Source: Tubiluchus corallicola
Taxonomy: Eukaryota > Priapulida > Priapulimorpha > Priapulimorphida > Tubiluchidae
NCBI GenBank assembly: GCA_030141605.1
Contig: JAQGDQ010000290.1
Span: forward strand, 1 to 64,000
Direction: 5' to 3'
DNA length: 64,000 bases
Shown here: positions 11,325-24,175 of the stretch, piece by piece
How the letters are laid out: every line of letters starts with the position of its first letter
How positions within the stretch are numbered: the first letter of the stretch is position 1
Notes under the pieces: model-generated
What the model saw: only the letters and a program-made list of their open reading frames with translations
Told to the model about the DNA's origin: nothing
The model's database searches: none
Program-made: the position numbers and the translations under genes

Positions 11325-13895
11325 TGTACACAGTGTTTAGTGTGACGTTCTTCACCATGTACACAGTCTAGTGTGACGTTCTTCACCATGTACACAGTGT
11401 TTAGTGTGACGTTCTTCACCATGTGCACAGTCTAGTGTGACGTTCTTGACCATGTACACAGTCTAGTATGACGTTCTTCACCATATACACAGTCTAGTGT
11501 GACGTTCTTCACCATGTACACAGTGTCTAGTGTGACGTTCTTCACCATGTACACAGTCTAGTGTGACGTTCTTCACCACGTACACAGTCTAGCGTGACGT
11601 TCTTCACCATATACACAGTCTAGTGTGACGTTCTTCACCATGTACACAGTGTCTAGTGTGACGTTCTTCACCATGTACACTGTGTCTAGTGTGACGTTCT
11701 TCACCATGTACACAGTCTAGTGTGACCTTTTTCACCATGTACACAGTCTAGTGTGACGTTCTTCACCATGTACACAGTCTAGTGTGACGTTCTTCACCAT
11801 GTACACAGTGTCTAGTGTGACGTTCTTCACCACGTACACAGTCTAGTGTGACGTTCTTGACCATGTACACAGTCTAGTATGACGTTCTTCACCATATACA
11901 CAGTCTAGTGTGACGTTCTTCACCATGTACACAGTCTAGTGTGACGTTCTTCACCATGTACACAGTCTAGTGTGACGTTCTTGACCATGTACACAGTCTA
12001 GTATGACGTTCTTCACCATATACACAGTCTAGTGTGACGTTCTTCACCATGTACACAGTCTAGTGTGACGTTCTTCACCATGTACACAGTGTCTAGTGTG
12101 ACGTTCTTCACCATATACACAGTCTAGTGTGACGTTCTTCACCATGTACACAGTGTCTAGTGTGACGTTCTTCACCATGTACACAGTGTCTAGTGTGACG
12201 TTCTTCACCATGTACACAGTCTAGTGTGACGTTTTTCACCATGTACACAGTCTAGTGTGACGTTCTTCACCATGTACACAGTCTAGTGTGACGTTCTTCA
12301 CCATGTACACAGTGTCTAGTGTGACGTTCTTCACCATGTACGCAGTCTAGTGTGACGTTCTTCACCATATACACAGTCTAGTATGACGTTCTTTACCGTG
12401 TGTACAGTCTAGTGTGACGTTCTTCACCATGTGCGCTGTCTAGTACGACGTTCTTGACCATGTACACAGTCTAGTATGACGTTCTTCACCATATACACAG
12501 TCTAGTGTGACGCTCTTCACCATGTACACAGTCTAGTGTGACGTTCTTCACCTGTACACAGTGTCTAGTGTGACGTTCTTCACCATGTACGCAGTCTAGT
12601 GTGACGTTCTTCACCATGTGCACAGTCTAGTGTGACGTTTTTCACCATGTACACAGTGTCTAGTGTGACGTTCTTCACCATGCACACAGTCTAGTATGAC
12701 GTTCTTTACCGTGTGTACAGTCTAGTATGACGTTCTTCACTATGTGCACAGTCTAGTGTGACGTTCTTCACCATGTGTACAGTCTAGTGTGACGTTCTTC
12801 ACCATGTGTACAGTCTAGTGTGACGTTCTTCACCATGTGTACAGTCTAGTGTGACGTCTTCATCATGTGCACAGTCTAGTGTGACGTTCTTCACCATGTG
12901 CACAGTCTTTGTGACGTTCTTCACCATGTACACAGTGTCTAGTGTGACGTTCTTCACCATGTACACAGTGTCTAGTGTGACGTTCTTCACCATGCACACA
13001 GTCTAGTATGACGTTCTTCACCATGGACACAGTCTAGTGTGACGTTCTTCACCATGTGCGCTGTCTAGTACGATGTTCTTCACCATGGACACAGTCTAGT
13101 GTGACGTTTTTCACCATGTACACAGTGTCTAGTGTGACGTTCTTCACCATGCACACAGTCTAGTATGACGTTCTTTACCGTGTGTACAGTCTAGTATGAC
13201 GTTCTTCACTATGTGCACAGTCTAGTGTGACGTTCTTCACCATGTGTACAGTCTAGTGTGACGTTCTTCACCATGTACACAGTCTAGTGTGACGTTCTTC
13301 ACCATGTGCACAGTCTAGTGTGACGTTCTTCACCATGTACACAGCCTAGTGTAACGTTCTTCACCATGTACACAGTCTAGTGTGACGTTCTTCACCATGT
13401 ACACAGTCTAGTGTGACGTTCTTCACCATGTGCGCTGTCTAGTGTGACGTTCTTCACCATGTACACAGTCTAGTGTGACGTTCTTCACCATGTACACAGT
13501 CTAGTGTGACGTTCTTCACCATGTGCACAGTCTAGTACGACGTTCTTCACCATGGACACAGTCTAGTACGACGTTCTTCACCATGTGCACAGTCTAGTAT
13601 GACGTTCTTCACCATATACACAGTCTAGTGTGACGTTCTTCACCATGTGTACAGTCTAGTGTGACGTTCTTCACCATGGACACAGTCTAGTGTGACGTTC
13701 TTCACCATGTGTACAGTCTAGTGTGACGTTCTTCACCATGTACACAGTCTAGTATGACGTTCTTCACCATGGACACAGTCTAGTGTGACGTTCTTCACCA
13801 TGTGTACAGTCTAGTGTGATGTTCTTCACAATGTACACAGTCTAGTGTGATGTTCTTCACCATGTACACAGTGTCTAGTGTGACGTTCTTCACTG
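11325..13895. repeat. Minisatellite of 31/33-bp units, about 80 copies
   Basis: The unit is built on CAGTCTAGTGTGACGTTC followed by TTCACCATGTACA. Length alternates between 31 bp (CAGTCTAG) and 33 bp (CAGTGTCTAG). Variants such as CCATATACA, CCATGTGCA, CCATGGACA and AGTATGACG recur in ordered groups, so higher-order duplication has occurred. Most units contain TGACGT, the half-site for CREB/ATF factors, so the array has that hexamer on the order of 70-80 times. Whether it is bound is unknown. Confidence 0.95.
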
Positions 13896-13899
13896 TTCC

Positions 13900-15855
13900 A
13901 TCATCCTGTTTCCATACGGAGACAATGTGTGCAATATCAGTTGCATGGGAGAGTGACTCGCTCTAGATTGTTATGAGCCTTTTTCATACTCGCGATTGCT
14001 TTGCCTATAACCATACATCTAATTTTGGATGGTCAGTTTCTATCAATGATGTATCATTACACGTGGTTTTTCTTACTCCTAATAGGAACTTGATAAGCTA
14101 ACGTGATTTCACAACCCGTTGACAGACAGGCAGCTAACACTAAACTAATTTACAAAGGAAGTGTATCGAAACTAAAAAACAATGGAACATGCAAGAGGAT
14201 TGTTCTGTCGCATGTGCCAAAAACAGCATGTTAGTTTTTTGCATATTCGGTAGTAAAGAGCAATTAGTACATAACTACACAGGCTTATTTCTGTGCACTT
14301 TCAAAAATGTCTGAAACTCCTAGTGTAAATAGCTTACGCATCTAATTAACTATGTGTCCAAATGTCTTGCTTTCAAATATTCCATGTCTCGAAATAGCCT
14401 TGTGTCCAAATGTCTTGCGTCCAAATGGCCTGTGTCGAAATGTCTACACACCTTTGAGTGAACGGGCCAAATTTAAACCCAGTAGCTTACATTGGTTAAA
14501 CATTCCTTTGACTGAAGTTACGCAATGGCTAGCTTAGTCAGTAAATGGATGCATCAGCGAGCGGTTTTATCTACCATCTACCATACAGGCTATTTACGTC
14601 TTTCAGGAAGAATGCAAGTGCGTCTGAACGTGGTGTAAAATTTCTGTAGTGATTCATTGTGTCTCGTCTAAGAGAATCATTTTTGGCAATGGGCTAGGCT
14701 TTGACCCCACCATAAACATCGAGCAGATCCTGACGTCAAACAATGGAAACTAACACTTTTTAACCAGTTGCAATCCTTTTGCAACGTTCATTCTGAATTA
14801 TACCAAGTAAATAAAGAAATTAATCACGCTTGTTGTTGTACAATTGGGTGTATTTCTTTCTTTGGCAAAAATGTTCTGATAGGGGATGCTTTTTGTAAGT
14901 TCTCACTTAGAAGAAAGCTATTTGAATTGAATTGCTAATTGTAATTTGTAATTTTCGCTATAATATTTCGATAAATAAAAAACAAACCACATTTTACTGC
15001 AAGAAGCACGGTTTATTTATTTATTTACATAATATAGTACTGGAAACTATCTTGGAGAGTGCGAAATTTTATAAAAGGGGTGCGAAAATTTAGCTAAAGA
15101 CCCTTTTCACCAAAACTTGCTTACTTTCTTGGCTGATGAAGCCAACGAAGGAAGCCAAACAAGTAGGTTAATTGCGTAACCCTTGTATTCAATTTACTTA
15201 ATATCGAAGATTGCTTTTGTTCAGCCCTTAATTTGTGAAAAGTCTCAAACTGTAGAAGGACCGAAATCAACTCAAAGCGTTTATCTGCATATCAATTTTT
15301 CGGAACATTCCTACAGTAAGGATTGCTTTACTTGCGCAAAAAGATGGCCATACATTTGCGTTATTTTGTTTTCATTATGTTTTCATGGCGCCGTGTTGTG
15401 AAAGGAAACATATTTCACATTAGCAATATTATTATTCTGCCTTGGTTTTGTGTAGCAGTGTGCGTAATTTGAACATAACTAAACGATCTTGTCCCAGTCT
15501 ACACTGTACGTCAATAAAGTATTTGACTTGTCTGACATTTTTGCGACTTCCATATAAGGTCTATGGGCCAATTACTATTCTCTGTATCATGACAGTGGTT
15601 CTGAGTGCACATACCATGATCACTTATTGTCTAATATGAAAGAGCACTGGACCAATTTGAAAACTCAGTCGTAGCTGATAATTTGTAAGATCTTAATTTC
15701 ACGTTTCATTAACTTCAGCTAATCTGAAATGATGTTTACCAAAGAACGGTGCCAGTGATCATAATGTTTTTACGCAAAAGGCTATAATTATTCGTGATTT
15801 ATATTATACGCAGGATCAAAGAATATCGAGATTGCAGAGGAAACACGGGAAGAAA
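13900..15855. other. No gene seen
   Basis: Includes a short phrase repeat (gtgtccaaatg, three times, 14353-14430). Small plus-strand frames at 15183-15401 and 15442-15639 have no recognisable motif. Confidence 0.4.
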
Positions 15856-15858
15856 GAC

Positions 15859-16466
<608 letters not shown>

Positions 16467-16479
16467 CTTGTTATAACGC

Positions 16480-16950
16480 AACGTATCAAGAAATGCTACA
16501 TCCACTAAATTTCAAATTTATCCCAAGCGTACAAAGTGAATTTTAATAACTTTTCTAATTTTTCTAACATTATAATCTGTTTTTCTAATTTTTTATCCCC
16601 TTTTATTTTCAGAAGTAAAAAACCCAACAATCTTGAAGAAATGAATCGTGACATTACCCGTGTTAATGTATCACTCATCAGCTAATGGCCGTCTGCGCTG
16701 CGAATTGTGTCAATATGAGATATTAAAACATGCTTGATTCCAAATTAAATGCTTTTTCTCCTGATTTTTGTTTATTTGTAATTCGGGTTGTTATGTCGCC
16801 GTGCTTATCGTATTTGACATTTTTTACAGTCAAAACTTTGAAAACGAAGGTACGCATTTTTGATGAGTTTAACCAATTAGCTTCTTGTCCATAAATCTGT
16901 TGTGTTTCTTTCTCTCGGACGGCTCGTAGAAAAAACAAGAAAACACGTCA
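16480..16950. other. No gene seen
   Basis: AT-rich. A minus-strand frame at 16723-16938 has no motif that I recognise. Confidence 0.35.
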
Positions 16951-16957
16951 AATTAAA

Positions 16958-17266
16958 CTGGTTTATTGTGTGAGAATTCCACAACAGACAAGTATGAAGG
17001 AACGCGAAATACGTACAGACAAGTGATAGTAAAATAGCATACGATAATCTAGGAATCTGAGATTAATCTGAGAATGTGAGAATACGAGAATAAACTTGAG
17101 CGGCCAGCTCCGCCGTATATATCAGTGCAAATGAACAATCTAGAAACTACTACGCGCATCGCGTATAGAAAGTTCTAGAATCTACGATTGCTTCTACAAG
17201 GTAAGAAGATTGGCTTTACCATACTATAGAACATTCTAGTGGATCTCCACAACAAAATCGCCGACG
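16958..17266 (-). mobile_element. Possible LTR-like block
   Basis: Read on the minus strand it begins TGTTGTGGAGATCCACTAG and ends near TTGTGGAATTCTCACA, has a TATATACGG box about half way, and lies in sequence otherwise unlike its surroundings. TG...CA ends and a central TATA-like box suggest a small LTR, but I found no target duplication, primer binding site or coding remnant, so this stays tentative. Confidence 0.3.
17167..17181. promoter_or_regulatory. Heat-shock-element-like motif
   Basis: GAA AG TTC TA GAA is three perfectly spaced alternating nGAAn modules, the consensus for heat shock factor. Two imperfect relatives lie nearby (17138-17152 with TCTAGAA, and 17228-17241 with GAACATTCTAG). 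All are inside the LTR-like block. Binding is not shown. Confidence 0.35.
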
Positions 17267-17391
17267 AAGGAGGAAATAAATCTGGATGAAAATGAGTACC
17301 ATTTTCTTGTCACATATATTACCTTTTAATTTCACTACTCACCACAAAAAAGAATCTATGAAAAGTATTACGTGTGCCCACATGAAAAGGC

Positions 17392-17415
17392 ATCTCTCTC
17401 TCTCTCTCTCTCTCA
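17392..17415. repeat. Short (TC)n
   Basis: About 11 TC dinucleotides. Confidence 0.9.
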
Positions 17416-17557
17416 CAGCAAGGCAGATGCTACGATTGGTATGCAGGGCCTATTTCAAGGGGGGAAGTGGGATACTTCCCCGGGGCCTCACCCTCCAGGG
17501 GGCCTCGCGCCAAGGTAACATAATTTTTGCTTTTTGCGAACATACTGCCTCCTCTCT

Positions 17558-17642
<85 letters not shown>
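17558..17642. repeat. (CT)n tract
   Basis: About 40 CT dinucleotides with one TTTC interruption. It follows a G/C-rich block (17457-17510, containing CAGGGCC and GGGGCCT) that may be the eroded end of another element. Confidence 0.95.
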
Positions 17643-17646
<4 letters not shown>

Positions 17647-17649
17647 ATA

Positions 17650-19650
17650 ATAATTTATTTATGTATATATATATATAATTACTCTTGTAATTTTTTATTT
17701 CACTATCTTTCATTTCATTTTGTTTTACTGTATTTGCATTTTATATACCGTCTTATATTCGTCTTAGTTACCGAAATAAAAAATTTGAATTGAAAGAAAT
17801 TGAATTGAATTGAAAAACCACATGGTAACTATCCAATGGGACGACAAGTTTTTGTTTTGCCAGATTAACACTATTGCAGATTACAAGTGGCATCAATCTA
17901 CTGTCATGCTGTGAATGCTTATAAAATGTCTGTTATTACATAGTTAGAATTTGGAGTAGTCAATGGTTAGCATGAAAACACCGTGGTCAGCGCTGGTAAT
18001 ACCGTGACAGTTTTTTGAGGACCAAACTGTACATCTTGTACGGCCTACTAATAGCGCCATCTACTGCAGTTTTTTTGCTTTTTTGTTCAATAGATAGCAG
18101 CAAAATGTTGGACTTTGTTTTCTGCGGTAGCAGATTTTACGCCCGTTTTTGCTGTCACAGTGCACTTCATATAACTTCATATTCATTGCACCAAATACGC
18201 TACGCAATGCCCATGCAGCTCCGCCCACATGTTGACATTTTTGCATCTTGATTAGTTTTATGCGTCTTATTTAGTCGCAAACAGTAAATGAGGTACTTTT
18301 TCTAGAATAAGCTTACAATATGATCTTAGAAATGATTTTATTAATCCTATGCTTACTGACCGCTTACTATTTATTACTATAAAAATTTGTTCAAATATCA
18401 CATTGACAATAATCACAATTGTTCGTTGCAATAAGAAGTTTGCAATAAAGATGCCATTATTCACATGGTCGCCTGTAATTTCTTTTATTACAAATGACTA
18501 CTTCTGTAATTGAGAGAAAGCAGTGTTCTTCAACGAATCAAAAATCCACGAACTAGTTGCATTGAGATTATTAACTAGCTGCCATGTTTTGAACATTGGC
18601 CAGACAAATTTCTAACAATGATAGTTGCAAATGAAACGGTAGTTGTTTTGATCGATAAATCTGGTTTGGACAGAATCTGACGTGAAAATTTTCTTCACGT
18701 GTCGGACAGAATCCGGCGATTGAAAGTCTGCTGATGTCTTTGCAAAATGGATATTGGTTTCTTTGTTAACGGAGATTACCATGTCGCCTTCGCCCTATAC
18801 CGTTACTCCATTACCATATCATAAGGTTTAAAACGTCTCAAGTTGGTTGATTGGCAAAGAGCATTGATAGAGTGGTATTGACGTCCACTTGTTCAAAAAC
18901 AAACTCCTCATTAACGACTGCAATAAATTCATGACTGTTAACGAGCAGTCTTTACCACAGAAATGTCATAGGCGGGTGTCGGAGGGGAGGGGGGGGGGGG
19001 GGTGTGTTCGGTTGCCTTTCCAGGGCAAATGAATTGTACATTTTCAGAGCAAAAGTTGCTTATTTTCAGGGCAAATAATATTGTTTTACAATTTCAGAAT
19101 TTAAAATTTCAGTATTTAAAAATAGAATTAGACCTACCTGTTTTCATTGCCTGTAATTGAAGTGTTCCTTGTGTGACGAATTGTTTTTAACTTTTAATAA
19201 TTGCAATAATAATAATAATGGTAGTTATAATAATATTATAATAGATAGTTATAATAGTAGTTTAATAATAGTTATAATAGTGCCTGCTATCAATTTTAGA
19301 TCACCAAATCTCATAAATCTTTTTACAATTGTTAAGTTCATACTTCTCAATGTGCTGGCAAAGTTATAAACATGTTTGCAAAAGGAAAACATAAATCGCC
19401 ACCTTTGGATTTCCTTTGAATTTCCGAAACGTTAGAAAAAGTACAGTGAAAGCATTTGCATGTTTGTTCAATGAAAATGCAAACTTGGCTTGTACCTTGT
19501 TAGACTCCTCATTTTTTTAGTGAAAGTTATTATAATTTGAATGGCTTGCATTTGTATACTATTACTATTGCAATTGTTATCGGGTGCCAGGAGACGATTG
19601 CCCCTCCCCTCAAACTAAGGCAACTTAAAAAAAATTTTAAGGCAAGTTCC
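17650..19650. other. No gene seen
   Basis: AT-rich with a pure G run at 18987-19002 and AAT trinucleotides near 19200. The phrase gcgccatctac (18052) recurs at 54547, probably from a shared dispersed repeat. Confidence 0.4.
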
Positions 19651-19659
19651 TTATGCCTC

Positions 19660-20696
19660 TCTTGTAAAACTTCTTCCCGTACGTCTATGCACAGAATGAA
19701 GAAGCATTCTACTCAGCAGCTAAAATACAGTATAACAGTATTGTACAACTTCTTCCCGTACGCCTATGCACAGAATGAAGAGGCATTCTACCCAGCAGCT
19801 AAAATACAGTATGACAGTATTGTACAACTTCCTCCTGTATGCCTATGCACAGAATGAAGAGGCATTCTACCCAGCAGCTAAAATACAGTATAACAGTATT
19901 GTACAACTTCTTCCCGTACGCCTATGCACAGAATGAAGAAGCATTCTACTCAGCAGCTAAAACACAGTATAACAGTATTGTACAACTTCCTCCTGTATGC
20001 CTATGCACAGAATGAAGAGGCATTCTACCCAGCAGCTAAAATACAGTATAACAGTATTGTACAACTTCCTCCTGTACGCCTATGCACAGAATGAAGAGGC
20101 ATTCTACCCAGCAGCTAAAATACAGTATAACAGTATTGTACAACTTCTTCCCGTACGCCTATGCACGGAATGAAGAAGCATTCTACCCAGCAGCTAAAAT
20201 ACAGTATAACAGTATTGTACAACTTCCTCCTGTACGCCTATGCACAGAATGAAGAAGCATTCTACCCAGCAGCTAAAATACAGTATAACAGTATTGTACA
20301 ACTTCCTCCTGTACGCCTATGCACAGAATGAAGAAGCATTCTACCCAGCAGCTAAAATACAGTATAACAGTATTGTACAACTTCTTCCCGTACGCCTATG
20401 CACAGAATGAAGAAGCATTCTACTCAGCAGCTAAAACACAGTATAACAGTATTGTACAACTTCCTCCCGTACGCCTATGCACAGAATGAAGAAGCATTCT
20501 ACCAAGCAGCTAAAATACAGTATAACAGTATTGTACAACTTCCTCCTATATGCCTATGCACAGAATGAAGAAGCATTCTACCCAGCAGCTAAAATACAGT
20601 ATAACAGTATTGTACAACTTCCTCCTGTACGCCTATGCACAGAATGAAGAAGCATTCTACCCAGCAGCTAAAATACAGTATAGCAGTATTGTACTT
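19660..20696. repeat. 79-bp tandem array, about 13 copies
   Basis: The unit contains CCTATGCACAGAATGAAG, GCATTCTACCCAGCAGCTAA and CAGTATTGTACAACTTC. The period is 79 bp (for example TGTACAAC at 19742 and 19821), so successive copies shift reading frame and the open frames at both ends are coincidental. Variants alternate (TTCCCGTACG or CCTCCTGTAC; AAGAAGC or AAGAGGC), which suggests pairwise duplication. Confidence 0.95.
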
Positions 20697-20699
20697 CTT

Positions 20700-21029
20700 A
20701 TTCGAATTCGTGTTTTTATTTTATATGGTGATATCAGTTATATACACTCTATGCTATATATGTATATAATTCATTATACGAGGTTGTTCGATTCATGTCA
20801 GCACACTAATAATTAGACTGTTCTGTAAGACTCATCAATTAATAATGAACAAAAACTAATTAATAAATTACCATGGCAGTTTAATTAATTAATTAATTAA
20901 TAATTTACTATGTCAGAGCGAGAAATGCGAGTAATGCGAGAAATAAGAGTAAAAGAACAAAAAGTTAGTAAGAGAGTTTTGAGATCCTCTCTGCAGCAAT
21001 AAAACTAAATTAACATTTATAATCTTCAA
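20700..21029. other. Region downstream of the clarin gene
   Basis: AT-rich, with (TTAA)-type runs at 20880-20905. TTTATT at 20715-20720 is a possible minus-strand polyadenylation hexamer, about 310 bases past the clarin stop, but nothing ties it to the transcript. Confidence 0.35.
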
Positions 21030-21316
21030 TTAAAACATCATAGATCCGGCGTCTGTAAGTTCAGTTATGGAACTTCTGCGAGTGAACATTTGTTCAAGGT
21101 CCACTCCAGATAAAAACACAAAAACTATATTCACTCCAAAACAAGCGATTGGACACAACATCAGCCAAAATGACCAGCCCAATGTGCACACTTCTAACGT
21201 GTACTTATCGAAGTCACTCGATAAAAATCCATTGCTGAGATCTTTAATAAACACTCCAAGGTACATCATCATGGCAGCCATTACAAAAAATACTGAAAGT
21301 AGATACAACAGGTAGT
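21030..21316 (-). CDS. CLRN: Clarin exon 4
   Basis: Acceptor ATGCAG|AC, where the six bases before the border and the two after it are the 8-bp target duplication of a transposon. Codes for TM3, the next loop, TM4 and a short tail ending DAGSMMF. Confidence 0.85.
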
Positions 21317-24094
21317 CTGCATTAGGGGTGAGCATTCTCTACCAGAAAGCGAATTCGAATCGAACCGAATTTGTGACTTTCGAATTCGAACCGAATTCAA
21401 ATTGAGATTGAAAGATTTTCGAACTAGTTTTCGAACTACCAGTAAAAATTAGTCTTACAAAGATCATGCATATCATTAGATTTTGTTCTACAATAAAACA
21501 ACTAGTAATTGGTATAAAATTGTGCACAGAAATCACAGTTAAATCATGCTAATTGCATGATGTTTCAATCGTTTTAGTAATAAAGAACATATGTGATTGA
21601 AGTGCTGAATTATTCGAATCTATAGTTTTGGATTCCAATCGAGTTCGAACTAAAAAAACTCGTTCGAATCGAACTCGAGCGTTCGAATCGAACGTTCGAT
21701 GCTCACCCCTAGTCTGCATACACTAAGTGATCGAGCAACATAGAAAAATCCAAAAATTTTCATTTAAATAGCAGTACAATTTGACGAGGGTTTGTAATGT
21801 CTTTTTGAAAGATAATCCAGTAGGTTTTACGTTTGGCAGTTCTTCTTTAAAACTCACTTTGCTGTGGTACGTCAAAATTGAGGGTTTCTGTCAACCAAGG
21901 CTACTTGAATTACGTAAGATCAACAAAGTGGCATTAGATCATATACAAGCTTACATAATTTGTACATATTTGCTTACTAAACAAGCATAGTAACTTCTGT
22001 TTGGCATTAGCCGCATTGCCAGTTTTAAATCTACTTGTTTTTCTACTGCATAGAGCGCCTTGCTCGAGAACATAAACTGTGACATGGGTGATAAGATACG
22101 AGTGGTAGAGAAAAAAGTTTTTGTAAGTGTTCAACAATTTGTTGGGATGCCAGCAGCTTATGTCTTTACAATCTGGTTTGAATGGATGAATTAAATCATT
22201 TCAGTCACATTGGATGATTCAAGCTGAAGTAATACAATTGTTTGTTTTTCGTATGATATTACAAAACATATTGTTCACTGTTTCATTGCTCGTTGTCAAA
22301 GATAAAAAAATACTCACATCCCAAACCGTTCCAAGCGAACAGTCCCATTGGCCCATTAACAGTTTGTATGGGTATCATAATAATATTGATTAGGGCAAAT
22401 ATGGCGGAGACGAGCGCCCAGATCACAGCAATTCCTCCAAAGATGAAGAACAAGACATACATCGTGATTCCAAACAGTCCGTAGTCATGGTAACTAGCAT
22501 CTGAAGAGAAAAAATTGTGAAGGAGTTCACAATTCCCCACACAATACCATAGCCCTAAGCCTAAACCTAACCCAGCCCTATCCCTAACCCAACCTCAACC
22601 CTAATCGAAACCTGCCCTAACCACAGCCCTAACCCTAACCTAACCCTGACCCTGACCCTGACCCTAACCCTAATCTTAACCCTTATTCCAGCCCTAATCT
22701 GCATCGCGAATTAATTTGTTGTGTATGGGGAATTGTAAACTTTTCCTATAATTTGAACTGCTTTTTTATATAATCTAGTGAACTTTCGTTTCCAGCTAGA
22801 AAACCTCATGTTCCGATGTTTATTTATAGTGTCTACGTTCTACATGAAGTATAGTAGAAATCACAATTTGAGCAGTACTTAGTAAACCAGTGTTAATTAT
22901 CACACTGGTTTATATATATGATATATATTATATATATTGGTTTACAAAAGTAGAAATGTAGGATTACAGTTTAGGCTCATACATTTTAAACTGATATAAT
23001 AACTGGCATTAAGGTCTAATGTGTGATAGCGGACTGTTCTCTTTCAGGCAGGACCGGCTTATGACCTTTTGGGGCCCCTATGTTAATGAAATTATGGGGT
23101 CCCTTCAGACGGATACGGCCCCTAATTTGCTCGAACTCGTCTCCAATATTTTTTACTTGTGGTGTATTTCACCAACATTTGCCTAGCTGGGGGACACAAT
23201 TTTCAAATAAAGGGCTCCAAAGAGGGGCCTTATCTCAAATAAAGGGCCCCTAGGAATCGTTTATCTCAAATGAGGAGCCACTTTAAAATAGGATTTTCAG
23301 ACTTCCTGGCCTCCTTGTTTAAAGTTTAAATTTTATTTTAAATTTTATATGAATTAATTAGTAATGCAAAGTATGCGCCCCAAGCTTGGGGCATTAAGCT
23401 GAAGCCCATACTAGCGTATAGGGTAATCCAACCCTGCTTTTAGGAGTTTTATAACTTACCAGCATCTGTATTATTCTCGTATTTACTGATTTCGCTTTCT
23501 AGCTCTGCCTTTCGTTCATCTCTGTCATCTTTCTCACTGTATAAACACCAGCCATTCCCGCAAACCACTGAAAAACAAGTCAACATTAATTTTACCCGGT
23601 TCTTCAAGAAAACGATAATTACAAGTAGATCTCCACTGTTTTGAATATATTTTGGATTTATTTTCACAAAAAGCAATGTACATTTAATGATAGGTAACAA
23701 TTATTAGAAAATGAAATGCCAAAAAATGATTGCTTATAATAACATGCTTCAACGTGTGCTGAAAGAAAATCTTGTAAGCACAACATTGATAGTGAGAAAG
23801 GGTTAGGAAAGAGAAGGCAGGATGTAAAATTAGGGTGTGTATAGAGAAGAATGCGATTAGAGATGCAGGTTAGTCAAGGGAGATTAAGTAACGTAAAGTG
23901 TACATTATATATAAGAAAACTCGTATGGTTAAAAACATTATATTATTTGCTGCTTACCAAAATACATATAAGTTATCAACATTAGATTATTTACATAATG
24001 CCATACGTTACATAACTACTTATTAAAATATACATAACAGGCGACAATGCCGAACGCGTAACAATTGACAAAGATATACTATATATCCTTACAT

Positions 24095-24175
<81 letters not shown>

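Noticed and set aside
18985-19003. G-run as a quadruplex regulatory element
   Set aside because: Single homopolymer with no gene near; nothing to support a role.
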